DNA of 64,000 nt from CAVTBX01 sp963733135 (GTDB taxonomy: Bacteria > Actinomycetota > Thermoleophilia > Gaiellales > Gaiellaceae). The notes beneath the pieces were generated by a model, which saw only the letters and a program-made list of their open reading frames with translations, made no database searches and was not told the origin of the DNA. This document shows positions 17,311 to 23,834 of this stretch, one piece after another. Where the stretch lies: NCBI GenBank assembly GCA_963733135.1, contig CAVTBX010000004.1:310001-374000 (forward strand), written 5' to 3'. The position numbers were made by a program, and so were the translations under genes. Each line of letters opens with the position of its first letter. The stretch's first letter is position 1.

Positions 17311-18495
17311 ATGTCGGAGGACGTCTACGACAGGGCTCGGAGCCTCCTCGCAGACTACGAGCGCGAGGTCCGGAAGCTCGTGCCGGCGGGCGCCGACGTC
17401 TTCGACGCGCACGTTCACGTGGGGCGCGACATCGACGGGTTCGTCGCGCCGCTCGACGACCTGCTCCGATTCCTCCGCGAGTGGTCGCCGCGCGGGGCGT
17501 TTGCCTTCTGTCTCGACGAGCCCGACAGACATCCCGCTTTCACGGCCGCCAACGACCGGACCCTCGCCGCGGCCGAACGGTCGGACGGGCTGCTCGTGCC
17601 CTTCGTGCGACTCGATCTGTCCGAGGATCCCGTGTCAGAGGCCGAACGCTGCCTGGATCGCGGCGCCCGGGGCATCAAGCTCCACCCGCGAGCGCAGAAG
17701 TTCCGGCTGAACGACGAGCGGCTCGAGCCTGTGTTCCGAATCGCCGGAGAGCGGCGCGTGCCGATCCTGATCCACGGCGGCCGCGGCCTGCCGCCCATCG
17801 CGACCGAGCTCGGACGGCTCACGGAGCTCCACCCGGACGCACAGCTCATCATCGCCCACCTCGGAATCGCAGACCTGGCGGCTCTTTCCGAGATCTTCGC
17901 CGGACGGGCGGGCGTCTTCTTCGACACCTCGGTGTGGAGCCCGGTGGATCTTCTCGACGCGTTCAGCCGCATTCCGCCGGAACAACTCGTCTACGCGTCC
18001 GACTACCCGTACGGACAGCAGCCGAACTCCCTCGCGAACACCCTGCGCGCCGCGCAGACGAGCGGGTTCGACGAAGACCGGCGCCGGGATCTTCTCGGGC
18101 TCACCGCGCTTCGGATCCGGGACGGCGAGCCGCCCGCAGAGCCGACGGAGCCGATCGGCCGTCGCACGATCGAGCAGCCGATGACCTTCGCGCGGATCCA
18201 CCATTACCTCGCGATGGCGACGCCCCTCATCTGGATGCGGCAGGAGGACTCGGTCGGCGTGCTCGGCCTGGCCGAGAACGCCTGCGCGCAGCGGGACGGT
18301 TTCACGGAAGAGCGAGAGCGAATCGCGGCCCTCGTCCGCTGCGCCCGTGACCTCTGGCGGACGCTGCCCGAGGCCGAGACGGAGGAGGACCAGCGTGCCC
18401 TGAGCCGCACGGTCGTGAAGCTCGTCCAGCTCGCGGACATCGAGGCGATCGCGGCTGGAGGCCCGCCAGGGCCGGGCGAATCGCGCCGCCTCTAG
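17311..18495 (+). CDS. Amidohydrolase-2 family metal-dependent hydrolase
   Basis: A TIM-barrel hydrolase or decarboxylase of the Amidohydrolase_2 group. Metal-site motifs are FDAHVHVGRD (His-x-His), GIKLHPRAQKF, ILIHGG, LIIAHLG and the aspartate in YASDYPYG. The substrate is unknown. At 394 residues it is about 100 longer than typical members. The extra C-terminal part (residues ~275-394) is helical and contains MTFARIHHYLAMA and a Cys-containing ENACAQRD. The last dozen codons (GGPPGPGESRRL) and the stop lie within a repeat that recurs 174 bases downstream, so the native C-terminus may have been replaced by a repeat insertion. Confidence 0.8.
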   Translation: MSEDVYDRARSLLADYEREVRKLVPAGADVFDAHVHVGRDIDGFVAPLDDLLRFLREWSPRGAFAFCLDEPDRHPAFTAANDRTLAAAERSDGLLVPFVRLDLSEDPVSEAERCLDRGARGIKLHPRAQKFRLNDERLEPVFRIAGERRVPILIHGGRGLPPIATELGRLTELHPDAQLIIAHLGIADLAALSEIFAGRAGVFFDTSVWSPVDLLDAFSRIPPEQLVYASDYPYGQQPNSLANTLRAAQTSGFDEDRRRDLLGLTALRIRDGEPPAEPTEPIGRRTIEQPMTFARIHHYLAMATPLIWMRQEDSVGVLGLAENACAQRDGFTEERERIAALVRCARDLWRTLPEAETEEDQRALSRTVVKLVQLADIEAIAAGGPPGPGESRRL

Positions 18496-18538
18496 CGCGA
18501 TTCGCATGGAGGAACCGCAAAGCGGTTCCGTTTACGCG
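18456..18538 (+). repeat. Direct repeat A (overlaps the amidohydrolase 3' end)
   Basis: About 83 bases nearly identical to 18630-18714. It contains a hairpin with arms GAATCGCG/CGCGATTC (18478-18503) and a second, perfect one, GGAACCGC-AAA-GCGGTTCC (18511-18529), followed by GTTT. The second hairpin may also terminate transcription of the amidohydrolase. Confidence 0.8.
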
Positions 18539-18579
18539 GGCCGCAGGGATGCGCCCGGTGAGCCGTGCCGCCGGAGACC

Positions 18580-18603
18580 GGGCGAGGCATGCCTCGCCCC
18601 TAC
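18580..18603 (+). repeat. REP-like palindrome, type 2
   Basis: A perfect 20-base palindrome, GGGCGAGGCATGCCTCGCCC, followed by CTAC. It shares arm length and tail with the type 1 REPs but has a different core. Confidence 0.75.
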
Positions 18604-18629
18604 AAAGACACTGAGGACAGAAAGGGTGT

Positions 18630-18714
18630 TGGAGGCCCGCCAGGGCCGGGCGAATCGCGCCGCCTCTAGCGCGATTCGTAAGGAGGAACCGCAGAGCGGT
18701 TCCGGTTAAACGCG
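18630..18714 (+). repeat. Direct repeat B
   Basis: Second copy of the 18456-18538 repeat. The first ~49 bases are identical, then there are a few changes. Its hairpin is GGAACCGC-AGA-GCGGTTCC (18685-18703), so the loop has changed while the stem is conserved. Confidence 0.8.
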
Positions 18715-18736
18715 CGGAACCAGCGTGCTGCCCCGC

Positions 18737-18760
18737 GGGCGGGACAAGTCCCGCCCCTAC
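18737..18760 (+). repeat. REP-like palindrome, type 1, copy 3
   Basis: GGGCGGGAC-AA-GTCCCGCCC (18737-18756), perfect, followed by CCTAC. Together with the repeats at 18456-18714 it fills the 330-base space between the amidohydrolase and the HTH gene, in which no protein gene is seen. Confidence 0.75.
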
Positions 18761-18825
18761 AGCGGGCAACCGAGACTGCCGATGCCTTGGGAGGGCGGAG
18801 CCACCGCCCGACGAAAGCCTCTTCC

Positions 18826-19515
18826 ATGGCTGTCGCAGTCCAGACCGAGTCCCCGCTGGGAGCCGTCCGGCTCCGGCGCCGCCTGACGCTCGAGGAGGCG
18901 GCCGCCCGCGCGCGCCTGCACGTCGAGGACCTGAGAGCTCTCGAGGAAAACCGCCTCTACCGCTTCCCGTCGATCGAGCGCGCGGTCGCCGCCGCGCTCG
19001 TCTACGGCACCGCGCTCGAGATCTCCGAGCGCGAGGCGCGCGAGCTGGCCGGTCTCTCCGTGCCGCCGCTGACGCCAGGCTCGCGCTTCGCCCACGCTCG
19101 CCGCTACCTCCCGACCGTGCTCATCGTCCTGCTCGCGGCAACGGTCGCGCTCCTCGCGGTCCGGCCCGGCCCGATCGGTGCCGACCCGGCTCCCACTCCG
19201 GTTAGCGGCTCGGCCGAAGCCGCGGTCAACCTGCCGCCGCCGTGGAGGATCCGAGTGGACGTCTACAACGGGACGAGAACGCCGAACGCCGCCACGGAGG
19301 TCGCCAACGAGATCGGCGGCCCGCTCGCCTACCGGATCGGCGACGTCGGCAACGCTGACCGAAACGATTACGTGGAGACCCGCGTGTACTTCCCGCCGGG
19401 CGCGGAAGCCATCGCCGGACGCTTGGCCGAGGCCCTCGGCGTGTCGATCACGGCGCTTCCAGGCGGGAAGGACGATCTGCGGCTCGTCGTGATCGTGGGC
19501 AGCGACCGCGCCTGA
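18826..19515 (+). CDS. Membrane-anchored RodZ-like HTH protein with LytR_C domain
   Basis: A 229-residue bitopic protein. Residues ~8-75 form a helix-turn-helix domain like that of RodZ (GAVRLRRRLTLEEAAARARL, then the RLYRFPSIERAVAAALVYG region). One transmembrane segment follows near 92-112 (YLPTVLIVLLAATVALLAV). The outside part, residues ~138-228, looks like a LytR C-terminal domain (IRVDVYNGTRTPNAATEVA, ending LRLVVIVGSDRA). This order suggests an envelope or morphogenesis protein whose cytoplasmic HTH may bind the cytoskeleton rather than DNA. ATG at 18826 is preferred over an upstream in-frame ATG because family similarity begins there. Confidence 0.72.
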   Translation: MAVAVQTESPLGAVRLRRRLTLEEAAARARLHVEDLRALEENRLYRFPSIERAVAAALVYGTALEISEREARELAGLSVPPLTPGSRFAHARRYLPTVLIVLLAATVALLAVRPGPIGADPAPTPVSGSAEAAVNLPPPWRIRVDVYNGTRTPNAATEVANEIGGPLAYRIGDVGNADRNDYVETRVYFPPGAEAIAGRLAEALGVSITALPGGKDDLRLVVIVGSDRA

Positions 19516-19541
19516 CCACGGCGGCTAGCCTCCCGCTCAGC

Positions 19542-20052
19542 TCATTCGGAGCTCGGCGGGGCTTCCACGGTGGCGGTCGTCGCGGGAAGGGTTTCCGTCA
19601 CCACGACGGTCTCCGTGACGGTCTGGGAGTCGACCACCGTCTGCGTCTCGGAGACCGTCTCGACCTGGCGCATCGTCAGCGTCTCGCTCTCGGTCACGGT
19701 TAGCGGGGGACTCGCCAGGCCGCTCAGCGGGGGACTTGCCAGCCCGCTCTCCGTGACCGTCACGCGCGCGGGGCCGACGGGCTCAGCACGGAGCGTCCGC
19801 GTCAGCGTCTTGCCCCGCCGCGTATTGCCACTTCACGACCGTCACGGTCCGGCCGCGCGCGTTCGTCGTGACGTCGAGAACCTCACCGGTGACGAGGAGC
19901 CCGCTCGTGTCGCTCCGCACCACATATGTCCCGGCGCCCACGGCCTGACTTCCCTCGGAAACGAGCGCGGCAATAGCGAATCCGCCGGTTGCGATCAGCA
20001 CCGCGGCGAAGACGGTCAACTCACGTTGGTAGCGAAGGAGCAAGTGCTTCAT
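19542..20052 (-). pseudogene. Membrane-anchored protein with Thr/Val-rich tail, split by a frameshift
   Basis: Two minus-strand frames join into one protein if a single base is removed from the four-base C run at 19813-19816. Part one (from ATG 20052) has a transmembrane anchor (LTVFAAVLIATGGFAIAALV) and a small beta domain, GTYVVRSDTSGLLVTGEVLD to TVTVVKWQYAAG. Part two continues KTLTRTLRAEPVGPARVTVT and then a low-complexity, extracellular-looking tail of TVTET-type repeats ending APPSSE at 19542. The restored length is ~169 residues. The tail contains a 24-base tandem duplication encoding SGLASPPL twice. The function is unknown. It could be a sequencing error in a homopolymer or a real mutation. 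Confidence 0.6.
19702..19749. repeat. 24-bp tandem duplication
   Basis: Two adjacent 24-base units (19702-19725 and 19726-19749) differ at two positions. On the minus strand each encodes SGLASPPL in the Thr-rich tail. Confidence 0.85.
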
Positions 20053-20095
20053 GACACGATTCGTCCGCTAAGACGACTGTACAGGCCGCCGCTGC

Positions 20096-20326
20096 TCAGA
20101 CGAGCGGGGTGCGAAGCGCCGCGAGCCTCGCCTTCAGCTCCGGCGGCATCGTCTCGGCTGCGGCATCTCGGACGTACCGGCGAAGCGACTCCTCGAACCG
20201 GTACCGCTTCCGGCAGTAGCTGCACCCGTCGAGATGAGCCTCGGCCTCGTCGCGCTCGGCGTCGGTGAGCTCCCGGTCGAGGTAGGGCTGAAGCACCTCC
20301 TCGCACTTGGCGCACGGATCGATCAC
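20096..20326 (-). CDS. Zinc-binding anti-sigma factor (RsrA-like, ZAS family)
   Basis: A 76-residue cytoplasmic anti-sigma factor. The ZAS motif H-x3-C-x2-C appears as HLDGCSYC, and an N-terminal pair is present as DPCAKCEEVL, as in RsrA/RshA proteins that release their sigma factor when thiols are oxidised. There is no transmembrane helix, fitting a cytosolic redox sensor. Its ATG overlaps the sigma-factor stop (ATGA), the standard arrangement for a sigma/anti-sigma pair. Confidence 0.87.
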   Translation of the reverse strand: MIDPCAKCEEVLQPYLDRELTDAERDEAEAHLDGCSYCRKRYRFEESLRRYVRDAAAETMPPELKARLAALRTPLV

Positions 20327-20904
20327 GACGCCTCCGATACGGTCGCTTCTGCCAGTTCCTGCTTCAGGATCCGCCTTCCGCGATGGAGACGGGACATCAC
20401 GGTTCCGATCGGCACGTCGAGGATCTGAGCCGCGTCCTGGTAGCTGAAGTCCCCGATGTCGACGAGCACGAGCACGTCACGGAAGTTGTGAGGGACGGCC
20501 GACAGCGCGTCCACGACCGAGTCCTGAGACAGCCGTTCGACGATCCGCTGCTCGTCCTCGGCGCCGGACTCCTGCTCGAGGCGGTTGTAAAGGTAGTAAT
20601 CGCCTTCCTCCATCGGCTGGAGATCCGGCGTCCGCTGGTCGCGCCGGCCGCGGTCGATGTTGAGGTTCGTGAGGATGCGGAAGAGCCAGGCTCGGAGGTT
20701 CGTGCCCGGCGTGTAGGAGCGCCTGCTCCGGAAGGCGCGCGCGTAGGTCTCCTGGACGAGATCCTCCGCCTCTTCGCGGGTCGAGACGAGCCGTCGCGCA
20801 ACGCGGTAGATCTGGTCGGAGAGCTCGAGCGCCTCCTCCTCGAAGCGAACGCGGTCGCGCGCGTCCTCCGCGAGTCGGCGAGGGTCCGTCTGTGCTTCGC
20901 TCAC
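20323..20904 (-). CDS. sigR: ECF sigma factor of the SigR/SigH (redox stress) type
   Basis: A 193-residue ECF sigma factor. Region 2 spans about residues 25-95 (YRVARRLVSTREEAEDLVQE and LRAWLFRILTNLNIDRGRR). Region 4 includes the helix-turn-helix FSYQDAAQILDVPIGTVMSR. The high similarity to SigR/SigH in region 2, plus the adjacent ZAS anti-sigma, supports a thiol/disulfide stress role. GTG start at 20904. A GGAAT-N18-GTT promoter upstream matches the SigR recognition pattern, implying autoregulation. Confidence 0.87.
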   Translation of the reverse strand: MSEAQTDPRRLAEDARDRVRFEEEALELSDQIYRVARRLVSTREEAEDLVQETYARAFRSRRSYTPGTNLRAWLFRILTNLNIDRGRRDQRTPDLQPMEEGDYYLYNRLEQESGAEDEQRIVERLSQDSVVDALSAVPHNFRDVLVLVDIGDFSYQDAAQILDVPIGTVMSRLHRGRRILKQELAEATVSEAS

Positions 20905-20926
20905 GCGCCGACACTACACGGAGGTG

Positions 20927-20952
20927 AACGACGGCGGACGAGCCGTCATTCC
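20927..20952 (-). promoter_or_regulatory. SigR-type autoregulatory promoter
   Basis: On the minus strand GGAAT (20948-20952) and GTT (20927-20929) are separated by exactly 18 bases. This matches the GGGAAT-N18-GTT consensus known for Streptomyces SigR and mycobacterial SigH. Transcription would start ~16 bases before the sigR GTG. Confidence 0.6.
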
Positions 20953-20971
20953 TGGAATTTGCAGGCTTCGA

Positions 20972-21184
20972 CTAGGCGGCCGGCTTGAAACCTGCCCCGT
21001 CGAGCGCGGCGACGATCTCGTCGCGCGCGAGGCGCTCCTCGTCCCAGGAAAGGGTCACCTGGCCCATGAGGTTCGCGTTCGCTGACTCGATGCCCTCGAG
21101 CGGCTGGAGGACGGCGCCGAGTCGCATCACGCACCGCTCGCAGCGCACGCCCGTCACTTGAATGGTCTCTGTCCTGACAGGCAC
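20972..21184 (-). CDS. Heavy-metal-associated (HMA/CopZ-like) protein
   Basis: A 70-residue beta-alpha-beta ferredoxin-like HMA domain: TETIQVTGVRCERCVMRLGA with the metal-binding C-x2-C pair (CERC), then GIESANANLMGQVTLSWDEE. It would bind Cu(I) or another soft metal in the cytoplasm. No copper ATPase is adjacent. It sits between GCS2 and sigR on the same strand, 10 bases after the GCS2 stop-to-start gap, so it may share the thiol/metal stress theme. Confidence 0.8.
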   Translation of the reverse strand: MPVRTETIQVTGVRCERCVMRLGAVLQPLEGIESANANLMGQVTLSWDEERLARDEIVAALDGAGFKPAA

Positions 21185-21193
21185 GCGCTCAGA

Positions 21194-22249
21194 TTACGTC
21201 AGCTCGACGAGCCTGCGACCGAGGGCGTCCAGCCCTTCGGCTCGACCGATGTCGAGCTGCTCGCCGGCGCCGTCGAGCGCGAGGAGCGGTTCGAGGAGCG
21301 ACGCCGAGCCGAGGCTCTCGGCAGTCGGGCCCACCCGCTCGAGCAGCTCGTCGAGGAGTTCAGGGACCGACGCGAGACGGCTTCCGTCCGGATGGACGAG
21401 CCGGGCCGAGCGGCCGAAGCGAAACGCGGCCCAGCGGTTCTCGGCGTAGATCCCGCGGTCGGCCGGAGGGCCGGGCTCGGCCGTCGCGACGAGCGCCTGG
21501 AGCAGCGCGGCGAACGCGGCTGAGGCCTCCACACGCGTCGGTTGATCCGGCATGCGGATCTCGAGCGTCCCGAACCCCGGATGCGGCCGCACGTCCCACC
21601 AGATCCGCCGGTACGTGTCCGCGAGCCCGAGCTCGAGCAGCCGCTCGGCATACCGCTCCCAGTCGGCGTAGCGGTCGAAGACGGGCGGGGCGCCGCTCCT
21701 CGGGAGAAGCGAGAGGAGCTCGGCGCGGTTCGAGGCGAGATCTGTCTCCCGGCCTGCGAGCCAGGGCGAGTTGGCCGAGACGGCGAGGAGAAGCGGCAGC
21801 CACGGCAGCACGTGCTCTAGGGCGACCATGCATGCCTCGCGGCTCTCGACGCCGACGTGAACGTGCAGGCCCGAGCAGAACTGACGCCGGGCAGAGGAGC
21901 CCGCGAACTCGACGAAGCGCTCGTAGCCCTCGTCCGCGGTCACCTCCTGCTCCTCCGGCACGGCCGTCGGCCACGTACCCGAGGCGGCCGGCGCGAGCCC
22001 ATGCTCCGAGAGCCGCCCGAGCGCGTCCAGCCTCAGGTCGCGGAGCGTGCCCAGAACCTCCTCGGCGTTCCCGCAGATGCCGGTCGCAAGCTCGACGACC
22101 GCGGCCATGAGCTCCGCCTTGATCCGCTCCCCGTCGAGCGCGTCGGCAGGAACGGGAACGGGCCGAAGCGTCCGGCGGTCGACGACGAAGAGCTCCTCCT
22201 CGGCCCCGAGCGAGAAGGGCGCGCTCTCGCCGAAGGCCCGCGGAATCAC
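21194..22249 (-). CDS. Carboxylate-amine ligase, GCS2 (YbdK) family
   Basis: A 351-residue ATP-dependent ligase of glutamate-cysteine ligase family 2. It starts FSLGAEEELFVVDRRTLRPV, with the metal-binding Glu cluster. CSGLHVHVGVESREACMVAL holds conserved histidines, and VSANSPWLAGRETDLASNR and HPGFGTLEIRMPDQPT are characteristic. Members make gamma-glutamylcysteine or related amides; the exact product here is not known. The GTG start has a TATTCT box 6 bases upstream. It is followed by hma and the sigR unit on the same strand. Confidence 0.83.
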   Translation of the reverse strand: MIPRAFGESAPFSLGAEEELFVVDRRTLRPVPVPADALDGERIKAELMAAVVELATGICGNAEEVLGTLRDLRLDALGRLSEHGLAPAASGTWPTAVPEEQEVTADEGYERFVEFAGSSARRQFCSGLHVHVGVESREACMVALEHVLPWLPLLLAVSANSPWLAGRETDLASNRAELLSLLPRSGAPPVFDRYADWERYAERLLELGLADTYRRIWWDVRPHPGFGTLEIRMPDQPTRVEASAAFAALLQALVATAEPGPPADRGIYAENRWAAFRFGRSARLVHPDGSRLASVPELLDELLERVGPTAESLGSASLLEPLLALDGAGEQLDIGRAEGLDALGRRLVELT

Positions 22250-22255
22250 CGCTTG

Positions 22256-22261
22256 AGAATA
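22256..22261 (-). promoter_or_regulatory. -10 box for a leaderless start
   Basis: TATTCT on the minus strand ends 6 bases before the GTG at 22249. Confidence 0.5.
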
Positions 22262-22301
22262 GAGCGCCCGAGTTCAAAGCAAGACCGGAGCATCTTTCGG
22301 A

Positions 22302-22500
22302 GTGATGCTTCGTCGCAGGAGTGTGATGGGCGGCTCAGGGCAAGGACGCAGCGTCGCATTCGTAGCCGGAGGCTACGGGTGCGACCGAGGACGCCGCCCT
22401 GGGCCGCGCAGCGCGCTCATGCGACTCAAGGCCTCGCTCCGAAAGAGGCGGAGAAAAGGAGGCCGGAGGCCCGGGCAGGCGGGACGGGCCTCCGACCTGG
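22302..22500. other. Structured intergenic region, no protein gene seen
   Basis: The 324-base gap between GCS2 and htrA has no convincing protein. It holds a two-part hairpin at 22353-22385 (outer arms GTCGCA/TGCGAC, inner CGTAGCC-GGA-GGCTACG) and a 9-bp hairpin at 22465-22493 (GGAGGCCCG/CGGGCCTCC). It could be a palindromic repeat or a small RNA; no known RNA family is recognised. Confidence 0.4.
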
Positions 22501-22545
22501 CTTCCGTACGAGCTACGCGTCTGCGCGGATCGCCGGAAGAATCGA

Positions 22546-22564
22546 GAGCCCGATGGGCGGGCTC
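22546..22564 (-). terminator. Terminator of the htrA-like gene
   Basis: GAGCCCG-ATGGG-CGGGCTC (on the plus strand) forms a 7-bp stem 10 bases past the htrA stop. On the minus strand it is followed by TCGATTCTT, a weak T-rich tract. Confidence 0.5.
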
Positions 22565-22573
22565 CCAGGCCTC

Positions 22574-23722
22574 CTAGCTCGAGTCGGCGGGCCGGAGGCC
22601 AAGGGTGACGGTCACTGTCTGCTCAGCGCCTTCGCGGGTGATCTCGAGCGCGAGGCGGTCCCCCGGGTCGCTCGACGTGACGATGTCCTGAAGCTCGTCT
22701 GCGCTGTCGACGTCCTCGTCGCCGGCGCGAGTGATCACGTCGCCGCCGAGCCGGTAGGTGAGACCGTCGACCACTACAGAATCGTCCCCGCCCCTGAGGC
22801 CGGCCTCCGCGGCCGGGCTGCCGGGAACGACCTCGGTCACGAGAACGCCGCGCTCGGGAACCCGGGCGAGCTCGGCGAGCGCCTCGTCGATCGTCTGCAT
22901 CCGGATTCCGAGGTATGCGTGCTCGACCTTGCCGTCCTCGATGATGGCCGAGGCGACCTCGCTCACGGTGTCGATCGGGACTGCGAACCCGATGCCGACG
23001 TTGCCGCCCGTCTCGGTCTCGATCTGGGAGTTGACGCCAATGACCTCGCCGCGCGCATTCAGGAGCGGGCCGCCGGAGTTGCCTTTATTGATCGACGCAT
23101 CGGTCTGGATGACCCTCTCGATCGGATAGCCGTTAGGAGCGAGGATTTCGCGCTGGACAGCACTCACGATTCCCGCGGTGACGGTGCGGTCGAGGCCGAA
23201 CGGGTTGCCGATCGCCACGACCGGGTCGCCCACGCGTACGGCGTCCGAGTCTCCGAAGGGGAGCGGGGTCAAGGCCCTGGCATTCGCACGGATCTCCAGC
23301 ACGGCGATGTCGGTCGAGGGGTCGGTGCCGACGACCTCGGCTCGCATTCGGTCGTTGTCGGAGAAGTTGACGAAGACCTCGCTCGCCCCATCGACGACGT
23401 GGAAGTTCGTGATGACGTGGCCGAGCTTGTCGATGACGAAGCCCGAGCCGAGCGCCTGGCCCTGCTGTGTGCCAAAGACGGGATCCTCCTCCGCGATGCT
23501 CGAGGTGACCTGGACGACGCCCGGCGCCGCATCCCGGTAGATCCGGCCGGCGAGCGGGCCACCTGTGACGCTGACGTTCTCGCGCTCCGAGGACGAAGTC
23601 GAGGCCGACGCGTCGCCGAGGACGGTCGTGGACGTCCCGCCGTCCCAGACGGCGGTTCCCACTGCGAAAGCAATGCCGCCGCCGAGCGCGGCGGCTGCGA
23701 GCAACCCCGCAAAGCTCTTCAT
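22574..23722 (-). CDS. HtrA/DegP-like membrane-anchored serine protease
   Basis: A trypsin-fold envelope protease of 382 residues with an N-terminal anchor (FAGLLAAAALGGGIAFAVGT), a Ser-rich linker, the catalytic domain and one PDZ domain. The triad is visible: His in VITNFHVVDGASE, Asp in STDIAVLEIRA, Ser in INKGNSGGPLLN. The PDZ domain covers the last ~95 residues (AYLGIRMQTIDEALAELARV to VTLGLRPADSS). It degrades or refolds misfolded exported proteins. The start at 23722 is used because the signal anchor begins there and a TATAAC box lies 7 bases upstream. A phased direct repeat further upstream suggests control by a response regulator. Confidence 0.88.
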   Translation of the reverse strand: MKSFAGLLAAAALGGGIAFAVGTAVWDGGTSTTVLGDASASTSSSERENVSVTGGPLAGRIYRDAAPGVVQVTSSIAEEDPVFGTQQGQALGSGFVIDKLGHVITNFHVVDGASEVFVNFSDNDRMRAEVVGTDPSTDIAVLEIRANARALTPLPFGDSDAVRVGDPVVAIGNPFGLDRTVTAGIVSAVQREILAPNGYPIERVIQTDASINKGNSGGPLLNARGEVIGVNSQIETETGGNVGIGFAVPIDTVSEVASAIIEDGKVEHAYLGIRMQTIDEALAELARVPERGVLVTEVVPGSPAAEAGLRGGDDSVVVDGLTYRLGGDVITRAGDEDVDSADELQDIVTSSDPGDRLALEITREGAEQTVTVTLGLRPADSS

Positions 23723-23729
23723 GCCGTCC

Positions 23730-23735
23730 GTTATA
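23730..23735 (-). promoter_or_regulatory. -10 box of the htrA-like gene
   Basis: TATAAC on the minus strand ends 7 bases before the ATG at 23722, consistent with a leaderless transcript. Confidence 0.5.
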
Positions 23736-23767
23736 GCCCGCGCACCCGTTGAGCCCTGTTTGCGGGG

Positions 23768-23787
23768 GGTTAAGGGTCGGTTAAGGG
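23768..23787. promoter_or_regulatory. Helically phased direct repeat, likely response-regulator operator
   Basis: GGTTAAGGG occurs at 23768-23776 and 23779-23787, start to start 11 bases, that is one DNA turn. The site lies ~33-57 bases upstream of the htrA -10, where an OmpR-class activator would bind, and ~50 bases before the divergent gene. Confidence 0.55.
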
Positions 23788-23834
23788 CACCACCCCGGAT
23801 CGGCGGGGTTTGGCGGCACGGGGAGCCGCGTACC

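Noticed and set aside
15625..17532. A 635-codon open frame on the minus strand across the second metallopeptidase
   Set aside because: It is antisense to a signal-peptide-bearing HExxH protein. Such long shadows are expected at this GC content. No recognisable domain.
18302..18769. Minus-strand frame of 155 codons over the repeat island
   Set aside because: It contains the direct repeat twice (GTALRFL...NRARGG), so it is translated repeat DNA, not a gene.
19702..19749. Possible CRISPR or VNTR
   Set aside because: Only two adjacent 24-base units without spacers; simple tandem duplication inside a coding tail.
22302..22577. 91-codon open frame in the GCS2-htrA gap
   Set aside because: Arg-rich composition, no start signal, spans three hairpins; more likely non-coding.
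23565..23834. N-terminal extension of the gene at 23835 to a start at 23565
   Set aside because: It would run antisense through the htrA anchor and promoter. ATG at 23835 begins a sensible protein.
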